Below, in pieces: positions 7,847-17,751 of a stretch of 64,000 nucleotides of DNA. Below the pieces are notes generated by a model. That model was not told the origin of the DNA and did no database searches. It worked only from the letters and a program-made list of their open reading frames with translations. Source of the DNA: Cytophagaceae bacterium ABcell3 (GTDB lineage Bacteria > Bacteroidota > Bacteroidia > Cytophagales > Cytophagaceae). The position numbers and the translations under genes were made by a program. The stretch spans positions 2,378,584 to 2,442,583 of the forward strand of contig CP133159.1 in NCBI GenBank assembly GCA_030913385.1, written 5' to 3'. How positions within the stretch are numbered: position 1 is the stretch's first letter; each line of letters begins with the position of its first letter.

Positions 7847-8779
7847 TTACGATTTTTTTGCTTTTATTTTCTTTCTCGCAATGTCTATACTCACATCTAG
7901 TTCAAAGCCAATGAGAAGCATAATGCTAATAGAGTATACCCAAACCATTGCACCCATTAATGCACCTATTGAACCATATAACCTGTTATAAGAGTCGAAA
8001 TTGTTGACATAAAACGAAAAAGCAAACGTGAACAACAAGCACAGAAAAGACGCTGTAAATACACCGGGAGAGAAAAAGCGTAAAGTTTTTTTTGTTGCTG
8101 GGGCTATATAGTAAGTGATAGCAATGGTAATGATAAAAAATGAAAGGAATAAAACATACTTCATGACCACCAGTACATATTGTGTCAATAGGTTTCCTGC
8201 ACCTATAAGCTCTTGTAATCGGAAGAGGTAAATATTTACATAAAATGAAATGGCGACAATGAGGATAACTGACAGAAGCAAGAGCGTGCCTATAATTATT
8301 GATACAAAAACCCTTTTTAAGAAGCCTCTGTCCTCTACTATGTAATAAGACCTGTTAAAAGTTATCATCATGGTACGTATTCCATTAGTGGCAAAAAATA
8401 CTGCAGAAATAAACCCGAAAGACAACAACCGGCCACGTTGATTTTCCACAATGTCGATAATTGTTGTTTCAATCGGTTCATATATGCTTTCTGGAAAAGC
8501 TTCGCTTAATAGGTCGAGAATGTTCTCGGCCAGTGCAGGTATCGGAAAGAAGGGAAGTAGTGTAAACAAAAAAATAACTCCTGGGAATACAGAAAGAATA
8601 AAGTTGAAGGCCATGGCACTGGCCTTGTCATCTAATCCATCCCGTAGCATTTTGTTGATGAAGATCTCCAAAACAGAAGCTACCGGGACTTTTTCCTTGG
8701 GTAGATAGGTATGTTGAAGTTTGTTCCAAAGTGGCTTCTTAATTTTATTTGAGTAAAAAGACTTAAGTTTGTTTTTCAT
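7847..8779 (-). CDS. YihY/BrkB family inner-membrane protein
   Basis: 310 residues from the ATG at 8779; the frame stays open to a TTG at 8794. After a basic N-terminus comes DDKASAMAFNFILSVFPGVIFLFTLLPFF, the first block of the YihY/BrkB family (shown here in full only as its pattern A-x-A-F-x-x-x-x-S-x-x-P). About six hydrophobic segments follow. The family was once misnamed RNase BN; its transport or envelope role is unproven. It overlaps the end of the upstream thioesterase gene by 17 bp, so the two are coupled in one operon that starts with mltG. Confidence 0.88.
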   Translation of the reverse strand: MKNKLKSFYSNKIKKPLWNKLQHTYLPKEKVPVASVLEIFINKMLRDGLDDKASAMAFNFILSVFPGVIFLFTLLPFFPIPALAENILDLLSEAFPESIYEPIETTIIDIVENQRGRLLSFGFISAVFFATNGIRTMMITFNRSYYIVEDRGFLKRVFVSIIIGTLLLLSVILIVAISFYVNIYLFRLQELIGAGNLLTQYVLVVMKYVLFLSFFIITIAITYYIAPATKKTLRFFSPGVFTASFLCLLFTFAFSFYVNNFDSYNRLYGSIGALMGAMVWVYSISIMLLIGFELDVSIDIARKKIKAKKS

Positions 8780-9182
8780 CAAAAAATGGAGCAATTTTTT
8801 GGCTAAAATCTTCAGGTGGGTAACAAGGCCGACCTGTTTCTGAGCTTACAAAAACAAGCGTAGTCTCTGCAATGTTTAAAAGTACGCCCTCTTCATTAAA
8901 AATTTCATACTCAAAAATGATCCTAGCTTCTGGCTTCTTCTTGATAGACACTTTTATTGTTAGCAGGTCATCATATCGGGCAGGTCTTATGTATTTGGTT
9001 TTATATTCGAGAACAGGCATCATTACACCAGCATCTTCCATTTTTTTATAGCTGAGGCCTAGGTGCCTGAAAGTTTCAACTCTTGCTACTTCTAGATATG
9101 TTGCGTAGTTTCCATAATAAACATAACCCATTTTGTCAGTTTCTGCATACCTGACTCTGATATTTACATCGTGGCTGAACAT
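8763..9182 (-). CDS. Acyl-CoA thioesterase, YbgC/hotdog family
   Basis: 139 residues, one hotdog fold. The YbgC/4-hydroxybenzoyl-CoA thioesterase active site is clear near the N-terminus: RYAETDKMGYVYYGNYATYL, with the catalytic Asp in TDxMG and the following Tyr/Asn. The family hydrolyses acyl-CoA thioesters in the cytoplasm, and YbgC proteins often accompany Tol-Pal envelope genes. Here it lies 1 bp after mltG and overlaps the YihY gene, so it is the middle gene of a three-gene envelope-linked operon. The substrate is not predictable. Confidence 0.88.
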   Translation of the reverse strand: MFSHDVNIRVRYAETDKMGYVYYGNYATYLEVARVETFRHLGLSYKKMEDAGVMMPVLEYKTKYIRPARYDDLLTIKVSIKKKPEARIIFEYEIFNEEGVLLNIAETTLVFVSSETGRPCYPPEDFSQKIAPFFDEKQT

Positions 9183-9183
9183 A

Positions 9184-10224
9184 TTAACGAATATTTGATT
9201 GGTTTAGAGCTTTACTGTATTTTCTGGCATTGCGCAGGTGCTCATTATATGTTTTTGCGAATACATGGTATCCCGAAAAGTCTGGCGCAGCACAAAAGTA
9301 CAGGTAGTTGTGTTTTTCATAGTTAAGTACAGCATCTAAAGAAGTGCGCGACGGAATGTTGATTGGTCCCGGGGGTAGACCTGGATACATATAAGTGTTA
9401 TAAGGACTATCTATTTTGGTTGTTTCCTTATAAACCCGTTTTATGCCAAAATCGCCAGTGGCAAACACTACGGTAGGGTCTGCCTGTAAAAGCATGTTTT
9501 TATTGAGCCTGTTGATGTACACGCCAGCAACACGTGGTTTCTCATCGTTCATTTTTGTTTCTGCTTCCACAATAGAGGCTAAGATAGATACCTCAGTTGG
9601 AGACAAACCTATAGCTTCAGCCTTGGCTAATCTTTCGTCATTCCAAAACCGCTTGTACTCGGAATGCATACGGTTGATCAGTTTTTCTGCCGAAACTGTC
9701 CAGAACATTTCATAAGTGTCCGGAATGAACATAGAGACTATAGTAGTGGTGTCAAAACCCATAGAACTTGTCAATTCTGGGTCGTTGAGCTTATTTAAAA
9801 TCTCTTCATGAGATAATTCAAGGTTATTACCAAGCCTCTTTGCCAGATCTTCCTTCAAACGAATGTTGTTGAAGATAATCCTTACCGGGGTTTGCTCTCC
9901 GCTTCGTAAGCGGCGTACTACCGTTAAGTTGTTTTCTTTTTTGTTAATCTGATACCTGCCAGGCTTAACTTTCTCCTGATAGCCTAATATTTTAGATATA
10001 AATGCAAAAGACAATTTGTCGTGCAACAATCCTTCGTTTTCAAGCGTATGCATTACATCTTTAAATGTATCGCCTGAGTGTATGTAGACATATCCTTCTT
10101 GTCGCTGTAATGCAAAGTTTGGCGAAAAGAAGATTTGCCAGAAATAAAAAGTAAATGTGATGCAAACAATGGCAAAAGTTAATATTACCCCTGCAAGAAA
10201 TGTTGGTGATTTTTTTCTTATCAT
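9184..10224 (-). CDS. mltG: Endolytic murein transglycosylase MltG
   Basis: 346 residues, the usual size for MltG (YceG). One N-terminal membrane helix (about residues 10-30) anchors the protein in the inner membrane. A LysM-like region follows, then the YceG catalytic domain with ILASIVEAET (catalytic Glu), RVAGVYINRL, LQADPTVVFA and the closing block PYNTYMYPGLPPGPI. MltG cleaves nascent glycan strands and so sets peptidoglycan chain length. It is the first gene of the mltG-thioesterase-yihY operon. Confidence 0.93.
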   Translation of the reverse strand: MIRKKSPTFLAGVILTFAIVCITFTFYFWQIFFSPNFALQRQEGYVYIHSGDTFKDVMHTLENEGLLHDKLSFAFISKILGYQEKVKPGRYQINKKENNLTVVRRLRSGEQTPVRIIFNNIRLKEDLAKRLGNNLELSHEEILNKLNDPELTSSMGFDTTTIVSMFIPDTYEMFWTVSAEKLINRMHSEYKRFWNDERLAKAEAIGLSPTEVSILASIVEAETKMNDEKPRVAGVYINRLNKNMLLQADPTVVFATGDFGIKRVYKETTKIDSPYNTYMYPGLPPGPINIPSRTSLDAVLNYEKHNYLYFCAAPDFSGYHVFAKTYNEHLRNARKYSKALNQSNIR

Positions 10225-10329
10225 AAGGCAGGCAATTTACAAAATTGATTTCTTAAAATTGAACATTTCGATTAACAATATATATTTGTCAAAGGTTTCT
10301 ACGAACAGAAGTTGTTTAAATTATTTTTT

Positions 10330-10956
10330 ATGAAGGGAAAATTGATAAAAATTAATCCTGATAACCCTCAGGAAAATAAAATCAGAGAAGTTGCAGAGAT
10401 ATTATCAAAAGGAGGTGTGGTAATTTATCCGACAGATACTGTATATGGTATAGGGTGTGATATTTTTAATAAAAAGGCTGTAGAGAGGATATGTAAAATA
10501 AAAAATATGAATCCGGCAAAAAGCCATTTTTCTTTTATCTGTCATGATTTGAGCCACATTGCCGATTATGCCAAGATACCTGACCAAGTATATAAGGTAA
10601 TGAAAAAAGCATTGCCAGGGCCTTTTACGTTTATATTAAATGCCAATAAAACGGTTCCTAAAGTACTTAATCCTAAGAAGAGCACAGTAGGTATCCGGGT
10701 TCCTGACAATAACATCCCACGGATGCTTGTGAAAGAACTAGGAAATCCCATTATTACTACGTCCATTAGAGACGAAGATGATATCCTGGAATATTCTACC
10801 GACCCTGAATTGATTTATGAGAAGTTCAAGGATACTGTAGATGCAGTAATTGACGGAGGTTATGGAAACAATATGGCCTCTACTGTTGTTGATTGTACCA
10901 ACGAGGAATTCGAAGTGGTAAGGGAAGGTTTGGGAAATCTGGAACAATACATTTAG
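10330..10956 (+). CDS. L-threonylcarbamoyladenylate synthase (YrdC/Sua5)
   Basis: 208 residues from the ATG at 10330; the frame opens at a TTG at 10312. The YrdC domain is complete: KGGVVIYPTDTVYGIGCD, then KNMNPAKSHFSFICHD and PGPFTFIL, with STVGIRVPD toward the C-terminus. The enzyme makes threonylcarbamoyl-AMP from threonine, bicarbonate and ATP for the t6A37 modification of ANN-decoding tRNAs. There is no Sua5 C-terminal domain, so it is the short YrdC/YciO form; a YciO paralogue of less certain role cannot be excluded. Confidence 0.85.
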   Translation: MKGKLIKINPDNPQENKIREVAEILSKGGVVIYPTDTVYGIGCDIFNKKAVERICKIKNMNPAKSHFSFICHDLSHIADYAKIPDQVYKVMKKALPGPFTFILNANKTVPKVLNPKKSTVGIRVPDNNIPRMLVKELGNPIITTSIRDEDDILEYSTDPELIYEKFKDTVDAVIDGGYGNNMASTVVDCTNEEFEVVREGLGNLEQYI

Positions 10957-10964
10957 TTTTGTAT

Positions 10965-11591
10965 GTGGATCTTTTAGTTGAGTTACATTATTTCCCGAAC
11001 GTAGATTTTTTTGCACAAGCTGTGAAAAATGGTTCTGTTTGTATTGAGGCATGTGAAAACTACCAAAAACAGACTTATCGAAACAGATGTTATATTCTTG
11101 GTGCCAACAAAGTGCAGTTGTTGACTGTTCCTGTCAAAAAGTCAGGAAAAAAAGTAGGGGTTAGGGAGGTTGAGATTGATTATACAACCTCATGGCGGAA
11201 CAATCACCTGCGTTCTATTGTTTCTGCTTATGGAAAGGCTCCTTACTTTGAGTTTTATATTGATTATGTTACAGAACTCTTTAATAAAAAACATCAATAT
11301 CTTTTTGATCTTAATTTAGAGGCTTTTTATTTGTGTATTCATCTTCTTCAAATAGAAATTGATGTCAAAATGACAGAAAATTATATTAAGAAAGAAGAAA
11401 TTGACGTTAATCAATACATAGACCAAAGGGATGTTTTTCAACCTGGTAAAAAAAATCAACTAAATGATTTGGGTTACGTACAATATTATCAGGTATTTGG
11501 CAAAGAGTTTGTACCTGGTTTAAGTATACTGGACTTACTTTTTTGCGAAGGCCCCGGTTCTAAAGAAATTATAGGGAATATTGTAAGATAG
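10965..11591 (+). CDS. WbqC-like family protein
   Basis: 208 residues, starting at the GTG at 10965 and 8 bp after the preceding stop. This start gives DLLVELHYFPNVDFF, matching the normal WbqC N-terminus; a TTG at 10959 is the alternative. Conserved features are the N-terminal hydrophobic strand, YQKQTYRNRCYI and LTVPV, then a Trp- and Tyr-containing segment. WbqC proteins are found in polysaccharide loci and alone; no biochemical function is firmly known. Closely spaced with the YrdC gene, so probably co-transcribed. Confidence 0.82.
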   Translation: MDLLVELHYFPNVDFFAQAVKNGSVCIEACENYQKQTYRNRCYILGANKVQLLTVPVKKSGKKVGVREVEIDYTTSWRNNHLRSIVSAYGKAPYFEFYIDYVTELFNKKHQYLFDLNLEAFYLCIHLLQIEIDVKMTENYIKKEEIDVNQYIDQRDVFQPGKKNQLNDLGYVQYYQVFGKEFVPGLSILDLLFCEGPGSKEIIGNIVR

Positions 11592-11698
11592 GCTTGAACA
11601 AATTGCCGATACACAATGTTTTTTTAAAAAGTTCTTTCTTTGGGATTGGGAAATTACAGGGAAAAAATTAGATTTACGAATATATACAACTCCTTCAT

Positions 11699-14257
11699 AT
11701 GGAAGCAAAATTTTCAAATAGGGTCAAGGAAGTGATTTCGCTAAGCAGAGAGGAAGCTCTCCGTCTGGGGCATGACTATATTGGTGCTGAACATCTTTTA
11801 CTGGGAATGATCAGAGAAGGTGAGGGAGTAGCCATTAGTCTGCTCAAGAAACTGGGTATTTCTCTTGACGAGCTGAGGCTTTCCGTAGAGCAGGCCACCA
11901 AAGGTACTGCCTCTGGGAATGTCAAGAACCTCGCGAATATCCCTTTGACCCGCCAGTCTGAGAAAGTACTGAAAATAACTTATCTTGAAGCTAAAATATT
12001 CAAAAGTGAGCTGATTGGTACAGAGCACTTATTGTTATCTATACTTAGAGATGAAGATAATGTAGCAACGCAAATTCTTGAAAAATTTGACGTAACCTAC
12101 GATGTCATCAAAGAATTACTTGAGTATCATTCGCACAACCCTATGGCTTCTGATACTGATGAAGGAGATGATGAAGGTTCTAGAATTTTTGGAGGATCTG
12201 GTTCTTCAGGTAAAGAGTCAGGTAAAGCGGGTGCTACTGAAAAATCAAGAACACCTGTCCTTGATAACTTTGGTCGTGATTTGACCAAGATGGGTGAAGA
12301 TAATAAACTTGACCCTATCGTAGGTAGGGAAAAGGAAATTGAGCGTGTTGCTCAAATTCTAAGCCGCCGTAAAAAGAACAACCCTATTCTTATAGGTGAG
12401 CCTGGGGTTGGTAAAACAGCTATTGCTGAAGGTCTCGCGCTTAGAATTATTCAGAAAAAAGTTTCAAGGGTTCTTTTCAGTAAACGAGTAGTTACACTTG
12501 ACCTTGCATCTTTGGTTGCAGGAACTAAATACAGAGGACAGTTTGAGGAGCGTATGAAAGCCGTGATGAACGAGCTTGAAAAATCTCCAGAGGTAATCCT
12601 CTTTATAGATGAAATTCATACGATAGTGGGTGCCGGTGGTGCTTCCGGATCTCTGGATGCATCAAACATGTTCAAGCCAGCACTTGCCAGAGGTGATATT
12701 CAATGTATTGGTGCTACTACGCTCGACGAGTACCGTCAGTATATTGAAAAAGATGGTGCGTTGGCCAGAAGGTTTCAAATCGTAATGGTAGATGCTACCA
12801 GTCCTGAAGAAACGGTGGAAATCCTTAACAACATTAAGGAGAAGTATGAAGACCACCACCATGTCAATTACACTGAAGAGGCTGTCGATGCTTGTGTGAA
12901 GCTTTCTGACAGGTATATCAGTGACAGGTTTCTTCCTGATAAAGCGATTGATGTACTTGACGAGGCTGGAGCACGCGTTCATTTAAATAATATTCATGTT
13001 CCTCAAGATATTGTTAAACTTGAAGAGCAAATTGAGAATATTAAAAAGGAGAAGAACAAAGTTGTCAAGAGCCAAAAGTATGAAGAGGCTGCCCAACTGA
13101 GAGATAAAGAAAAGAAACTTCTCGAACAGCTTGAAACTGCCAAGCAGAGATGGGAAGAAGAGACCAAGAAGAAAAGGTATTCTGTAAAAGAAGAGAGCGT
13201 TGCTGAAGTGATTGCCATGATGACTGGTATTCCTGTAAGCCGTATCTCTCAGAATGAAGGTACTAAGCTTCTTGGCATGAAAGAAGAATTGCAAGGTAAG
13301 GTTATTGGTCAGGATGAGGCCATTGTTAAACTTACTAAAGCAATCCAACGTACCAGGGTCGGTCTGAAAGATCCTAAGAAGCCAATTGGTTCATTTGTGT
13401 TCTTGGGGCCAACAGGGGTAGGTAAAACAGAGCTTGCAAAAGTACTTGCTACCTATTTGTTTGATAAGGACGATGCGCTTGTAAGAATAGATATGAGTGA
13501 GTATATGGAGAAATTCTCTGTATCTAGACTTGTAGGAGCACCTCCGGGATATGTTGGTTATGAAGAAGGTGGTCAGCTAACAGAAAAGATCCGTCGTAAG
13601 CCTTATAGTGTTGTATTGCTTGACGAGATCGAAAAAGCGCACCCAGATGTGTTTAACTTATTGCTTCAGGTCTTGGACGATGGTATTCTTACCGATGGCC
13701 TTGGTAGAAGAGTTGATTTTAGAAACACCATCATCATTATGACATCTAATATCGGAGCCAGAGACTTGAAAGACTTTGGCGCAGGAATTGGTTTTGCCAC
13801 CAAATCCAAAACCGATAACTTAGATGAGTTGATGAAAGGTACTATTCAGAGTGCGCTTAGAAAAGCGTTTTCTCCTGAATTCCTAAACCGTCTTGATGAT
13901 GTGATCGTGTTTAACTCTCTTGAGCGTGAGCATATCCATAGGATTATTGATATTACGCTTAAGAGCGTTTTCAATAGAATCCTTACACTTGGATATAATG
14001 TTGAGCTTACTGAGAAAGCTAAAGATTTTCTTTCTGAAAAAGGCTACGATCCTCAGTATGGCGCACGTCCGTTAAACAGAGCTATACAAAAGCACTTGGA
14101 AGACCCTATTGCAGAAGAAATTCTCAAAGGTGATGTTCAACAAGGTGATACGTTGGTAGCAGATCATGATGGAAAGAGTGATTCTTTGCATCTGAAAATT
14201 GAGAAAAAGAAAGTTAATACGGAAGAAGGCGGTAGTTCATCTTCTTCTGATAAATAA
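11699..14257 (+). CDS. clpC: ATP-dependent Clp protease ATPase subunit ClpC
   Basis: 852 residues. Two Clp N-domain repeats lie at 1-150, followed by a Gly/Ser-rich linker. The first AAA+ module has Walker A GEPGVGKT at about 233-240 and Walker [15 protein letters not shown]-like coiled region is at about 441-480, the mark of ClpC rather than ClpB or ClpA. The second AAA+ module has GPTGVGKT at about 570-577. ClpC unfolds proteins and feeds them to ClpP, usually aided by adaptors; neither clpP nor an adaptor gene is next to it. The C-terminus ends in a Ser-rich tail. A strong terminator follows, so it is transcribed alone. Confidence 0.96.
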   Translation: MEAKFSNRVKEVISLSREEALRLGHDYIGAEHLLLGMIREGEGVAISLLKKLGISLDELRLSVEQATKGTASGNVKNLANIPLTRQSEKVLKITYLEAKIFKSELIGTEHLLLSILRDEDNVATQILEKFDVTYDVIKELLEYHSHNPMASDTDEGDDEGSRIFGGSGSSGKESGKAGATEKSRTPVLDNFGRDLTKMGEDNKLDPIVGREKEIERVAQILSRRKKNNPILIGEPGVGKTAIAEGLALRIIQKKVSRVLFSKRVVTLDLASLVAGTKYRGQFEERMKAVMNELEKSPEVILFIDEIHTIVGAGGASGSLDASNMFKPALARGDIQCIGATTLDEYRQYIEKDGALARRFQIVMVDATSPEETVEILNNIKEKYEDHHHVNYTEEAVDACVKLSDRYISDRFLPDKAIDVLDEAGARVHLNNIHVPQDIVKLEEQIENIKKEKNKVVKSQKYEEAAQLRDKEKKLLEQLETAKQRWEEETKKKRYSVKEESVAEVIAMMTGIPVSRISQNEGTKLLGMKEELQGKVIGQDEAIVKLTKAIQRTRVGLKDPKKPIGSFVFLGPTGVGKTELAKVLATYLFDKDDALVRIDMSEYMEKFSVSRLVGAPPGYVGYEEGGQLTEKIRRKPYSVVLLDEIEKAHPDVFNLLLQVLDDGILTDGLGRRVDFRNTIIIMTSNIGARDLKDFGAGIGFATKSKTDNLDELMKGTIQSALRKAFSPEFLNRLDDVIVFNSLEREHIHRIIDITLKSVFNRILTLGYNVELTEKAKDFLSEKGYDPQYGARPLNRAIQKHLEDPIAEEILKGDVQQGDTLVADHDGKSDSLHLKIEKKKVNTEEGGSSSSSDK

Positions 14258-14272
14258 TCACTTCTTATTAAG

Positions 14273-14306
14273 AACTACAAAAGCCCCTTATGGGGCTTTT
14301 GTAGTT
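14273..14306 (+). terminator. Terminator of clpC
   Basis: The perfect 15-bp stem AACTACAAAAGCCCC (14273-14287) / GGGGCTTTTGTAGTT (14292-14306) has a TTAT loop. The A-run and T-run are inside the stem, so it may work in both directions. Confidence 0.8.
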
Positions 14307-14321
14307 TATAGGCTTTCGTAG

Positions 14322-14740
14322 TTAGGATCTGACGAAAAAGTCACAAGTGTGTGTAGCCACAAGGCATCCCTTGTGGCTACACTACGCATAGCCTTACATG
14401 AAGATGTATGTGCGCTTGTGGCTAGCCCAAAAAAGCATTTGATTAAACCTGCAATATGCGATAGAACTTCTATTACGTGGCAAAATTACTTCAAATCAGT
14501 CGCTTCGCTTACATTTGTGTCTTAATCATAACGCTGCTATGCTTTGCGACCCAAAAGTGCTGATTTACTGTTATTTTGCTCCTTATGACGAAATCTATCG
14601 CATAATTCAGGTTAAAAGTTTCTCAATTTACTGTGCACGGGAAAATGAGAATTAACCGAAAAAAACTTGCACTTATACCTCATAATTTTTATACAAATAT
14701 AAACAGATCAGAATTTTGGGCGTTTTTCAGTGCGCCCTAA
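14322..14740. repeat. Family 2 inverted-repeat element, interrupted by family 1
   Basis: Starts TTAGGATCTGACGAAAAAGT and ends TTTTTCAGTGCGCCCTAA, which are imperfect inverted repeats of each other. Internal blocks (TCACAAGTGTG, CCTTACATGAAGA, GCGCTTGTGGCTAGCCC, TTTACTGTGCA) recur in the same order in the copy at 46116-46372. Without the 166-bp insert and its 3-bp duplication at 14447-14615 the element is 250 bp, against 257 bp for the other copy. There is no open reading frame of note, so it is a non-autonomous element. Confidence 0.75.
14447..14612 (+). repeat. Family 1 inverted-repeat element, nested copy
   Basis: 166 bp with ends ACCTGCAATATGCGATAG and CTATCGCATAATTCAGGT, which are inverted repeats. 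Flanked on both sides by TAA (14444-14446 and 14613-14615). The uninterrupted site GATTAAAAG is present in the family 2 copy at 46.2 kb, so element and target duplication can be set exactly. The core has further inverted blocks (TTACTTCAAATCAG and CTGATTTACTG), giving one long imperfect hairpin. Confidence 0.8.
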
Positions 14741-15050
14741 TTAATGTCATTGAGCAGGTAGCCTGTGCAGCTCACGCATCTTTTTCGAGGTTTAATGTTA
14801 ATTGAGATAGTAGGTATGAGATCTCAATTATTTATGTATAAAGGAGTAGGGGATAAAAAAATGTCAGGGCGCTTTAGTAAGCTTATTTCATACCCTTGAT
14901 AAATGAAAAGAAAAGCTTATGCAGGGACATGGCGCTATTGATCCTACTGAAAACAAGTTGTTGGACAAAAGTAAATATGTTTGAATGAATAATTTTTATT
15001 GGTAAGAGTGGTTGTGAGTTATTTTAAATGCCCAGTTGTGGAAGGTGTAC
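14741..15050. other. Gene-free stretch with small hairpins
   Basis: No coding frame of note. A hairpin is seen around 14800-14831 (AATTGAGA/TCTCAATT). Between about 14862 and 14930 the block ATGTCAGGGCGC is loosely mirrored by GACATGGCGC, with AAGCTT inside both arms. This could be the relic of another short repeat. The function is unknown. Confidence 0.3.
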
Positions 15051-15078
15051 AAAAAAATGGGAAGCTTCTGCTTCCCAT
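15051..15078 (-). terminator. Terminator of ftsH
   Basis: The 9-bp stem ATGGGAAGC (15057-15065) / GCTTCCCAT (15070-15078) has a TTCT loop and, read on the - strand, a T7 run after it. It lies 12 bp beyond the ftsH stop codon. Confidence 0.85.
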
Positions 15079-15090
15079 ATATCGATAGCG

Positions 15091-16995
15091 TTATTTTAGA
15101 ATTTCTTTCAAATCATCACGGTAAATCACTTCTTTTTCTAAAAGCACTTTACCAATGCTTTCTAATTTATTTTTCTGTTTGAGAAACATGTTTTTAATAT
15201 CCTGGTAGCATTCATCTACAAGTTTTCTCACTTCCTGGTCTATCATTTTTCCAGTTTCTTCGCTATATGGTTTTTGGAAGCTTTCTTGTCCAGAGGAGTC
15301 ATAGTAGCTTATGTTTCCAACTTTTTCTCCAAGACCATAATAGGCAATCATACCATAAGCTTGCTTACTTACCCTTTCCAAGTCATCCAATGCGCCAGAG
15401 GTTACCTCTTCAAAAATTACGTCTTCTGCAGCTCGGCCTGCCAACATGATTTTTATTTCGTTTTTGAGTTTTGAAAGGCTCAAAAGTTTCAGTTCTTCCG
15501 GTTTGTTCCACGTAGCACCTAACGATTTCCCCCTTGGAATAATGGTAACTTTAACTACGCCTTCTATTCCTTTTAGAAGTACAGTTGCCAAGGCATGCCC
15601 AGCTTCATGGTAAGCAACTGTCTTTTTTTCTTCTGGAGAAAGTACGCTACTTCTGTTTTCTAGTCCACCCACGATTCTGTCTAAGGCATCAGAGAATTCC
15701 GGTTGGCCTACTTTTTTCTTTTTCCTTCTGGCGGCCAATAGTGCAGCTTCATTGCAAACATTTGCTATGTCGGCACCGGAAAATCCCGGGGTTTGAGAAG
15801 CAAGCGTTTCAGTGTTTACATTCTCTTCTAGGTTTAAGTGTTTCATGTGCACTTGAAATATATCTTTTCGCTCTTTGTTGTTTGGGAGTTCTAGATATAT
15901 ATGCCTGTCAAAACGACCAGGCCTCATAATAGCTTTATCCAATACTTCACCTCGGTTGGTAGCGGCTAATACTATAACCCCTGAATTTGGGGTGAAGCCA
16001 TCCATTTCGGTGAGCAATTGGTTCAATGTATTTTCCCTTTCGTCATTGGCACCGCCCATCGAATTGTTTTTGCCCCTAGATCTTCCTATGGCGTCTAACT
16101 CATCTATAAAAATTATGCAGGGGGCTTTTTCTTTGGCTTTATTAAACAAGTCCCTTACCCTAGAAGCACCTACTCCAACAAACATTTCTACAAATTCAGA
16201 GCCTGATAATGAGAAAAATGGAACTTGTGCTTCACCTGCCACAGCTTTGGCTACTAATGTTTTACCTGTTCCGGGAGGGCCGGCCAACAGTACCCCTTTT
16301 GGTATCCTAGCACCTAGTTTAGTATAATTTTGAGGATGTTTTAAAAAATCTACCGTTTCCTGTAGCTCTGCTTTTGCTTCTTCCATCCCTGCTACATCTT
16401 TAAAACTTACTCCTAGCTTATCATGACTAGTAAACATTTTAGCTTTTGATTGGCCAAAGGAGAACATATTGCCTCCTGCGCCGCCTTTGCTCATGCGCCG
16501 CCCCCAGGAAAAGATTAGAATAAGAAGTAAAAGGGGAAAGGCCAAAATGAGTAACCACGACCAATCGGTAGAAGAAGTATATATGACTTCCGCTTGCTCA
16601 TCTTCAGGAAATTCTCTTTGGATACGCCACAGCCTATCTTCAAAAATTTCTGGTGTACCTATGTTAAATTGGTATTGTGCGCCTGTGGTCTCAAATAAAG
16701 CAGGAGTGTCCTCGTCATTTATTTCCTCGTTCACTTCTACGTCTTCTCGCAAAGTTACTTCTGCAATTTCCCTATCTATTACTTTAACACTTTCTACTTT
16801 TTTATTCTTTACCATTTCCTCAAAGTCAGTCCATGTAATTTCGGCAGGTCCGCCAGGAGACCAAAGCCAGAACATTACCATTAGAAACAGCAAAAAGTAG
16901 ATTAAGTATTTTAAATATCCTCCTGAAATGTCAGGGTTGTTAGTATCTTGTGGATCTTTTTTATCCGGTTCGTTCTTGCTCATCTTTTCGTACAT
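15091..16995 (-). CDS. ftsH: ATP-dependent zinc metalloprotease FtsH
   Basis: 634 residues; ATGs at 16995 and 16983 are both usable. A membrane helix at about 29-45 and a second near 146-164 flank a periplasmic region of about 100 residues, the FtsH topology. The AAA module has Walker A GPPGTGKT at about 238-245 and the second region of homology with ATNRGEVLDKAIMRPGRFDR. The zinc site HEAGH is at about 462-466. FtsH degrades membrane and short-lived cytosolic proteins. It is transcribed alone, diverges from the DUF2141 gene, and ends at a strong terminator. Confidence 0.96.
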   Translation of the reverse strand: MYEKMSKNEPDKKDPQDTNNPDISGGYLKYLIYFLLFLMVMFWLWSPGGPAEITWTDFEEMVKNKKVESVKVIDREIAEVTLREDVEVNEEINDEDTPALFETTGAQYQFNIGTPEIFEDRLWRIQREFPEDEQAEVIYTSSTDWSWLLILAFPLLLLILIFSWGRRMSKGGAGGNMFSFGQSKAKMFTSHDKLGVSFKDVAGMEEAKAELQETVDFLKHPQNYTKLGARIPKGVLLAGPPGTGKTLVAKAVAGEAQVPFFSLSGSEFVEMFVGVGASRVRDLFNKAKEKAPCIIFIDELDAIGRSRGKNNSMGGANDERENTLNQLLTEMDGFTPNSGVIVLAATNRGEVLDKAIMRPGRFDRHIYLELPNNKERKDIFQVHMKHLNLEENVNTETLASQTPGFSGADIANVCNEAALLAARRKKKKVGQPEFSDALDRIVGGLENRSSVLSPEEKKTVAYHEAGHALATVLLKGIEGVVKVTIIPRGKSLGATWNKPEELKLLSLSKLKNEIKIMLAGRAAEDVIFEEVTSGALDDLERVSKQAYGMIAYYGLGEKVGNISYYDSSGQESFQKPYSEETGKMIDQEVRKLVDECYQDIKNMFLKQKNKLESIGKVLLEKEVIYRDDLKEILK

Positions 16996-17306
16996 TAAAA
17001 AACTCGATGGATTAATCCATTAAAAAATTCCTTTTATAATTAAAACCATATGTAACAGGTTATGTTTTGATGAATGCAAGATGTGTTTCTTTGTACTGGC
17101 ATAAATTATATTCGATATATTAGCATAAAATGTAGTAAGCCTTTTTTATATGTGTGAAAAGGGCTTGAAATCAGGGGATTTGTTTGTTTTTTTTCTTTTG
17201 ACAATTATATCCAGCCCTTTTGCTTCATCCGGGTTTAATTTTGGCTGGTTTTTTCAATAAATGAGAAAGTTTTGAGTTGTTTAAGATAAATAACGGGTTT
17301 TTATTT
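16996..17306. promoter_or_regulatory. Divergent intergenic region ftsH / DUF2141 gene
   Basis: 311 bp between two divergent genes, AT-rich, without coding frames. A TAATTTTG at 17236-17243 fits the Bacteroidota -7 element TAnnTTTG and would serve the downstream + strand gene; no good -33 element sits at the usual distance. No hairpin or repeat family member was seen. Confidence 0.35.
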
Positions 17307-17747
17307 ATGGGTAAAATATTAAGATCTCTGGTGTTGGTTTTAACTTGTTCGCTGCTGTCAGGTGGTGTTTTTGCTCAACATGGGAAGTTGATTATTGAAA
17401 TGGAAGGGTTTAGAAACGATGATGGCAATGTACGGTTGGGGTTATATAACTCAGAAGAGGATTTTTTAAAAGATGGTGGTTCTTATAAAAGGTTCTATTG
17501 TGAAATTGAAGATGGTAAGTGTGTGGTTGATACAGGAGAATTACCTTTTGGAGAATATGCAGTGGCTTTGCTACATGACGAAAATCTAAATAAAAAAATG
17601 GACTATAGTTGGATGAAAATTCCTAAAGAAGGATTCGGATTTTCTAACAATCCGAAAGTGAAGCTAAGTGCTCCTTCTTTTAGCGATACCAAAGTAACTC
17701 TTGATGTCCCTGAAAAAAGAATAAAGATTACTGTTAAATATATGTGA
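17307..17747 (+). CDS. DUF2141 secreted protein
   Basis: 146 residues from the ATG at 17307; the frame opens at a TTG 30 bp earlier. A signal peptide ends at about residue 24 (GGVFA before QHG), so the protein is exported without lipidation. The mature domain fits DUF2141: an opening beta-strand, then GNVRLGLYNSEEDF, LPFGEYAVALLHDENLNKKMD and EGFGFSNNPK. The LHDxNxNxKxD block is the family's hallmark. The function is unknown. A family 1 element begins 5 bp after its stop codon. Confidence 0.85.
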   Translation: MGKILRSLVLVLTCSLLSGGVFAQHGKLIIEMEGFRNDDGNVRLGLYNSEEDFLKDGGSYKRFYCEIEDGKCVVDTGELPFGEYAVALLHDENLNKKMDYSWMKIPKEGFGFSNNPKVKLSAPSFSDTKVTLDVPEKRIKITVKYM

Positions 17748-17751
17748 CTTA

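Noticed and set aside
7547-7900. 117-residue open frame on the + strand
   Set aside because: It runs through the tRNA-Ser gene and its terminator in the opposite direction. Codon use is unremarkable and no start signal is seen, so it is a shadow.
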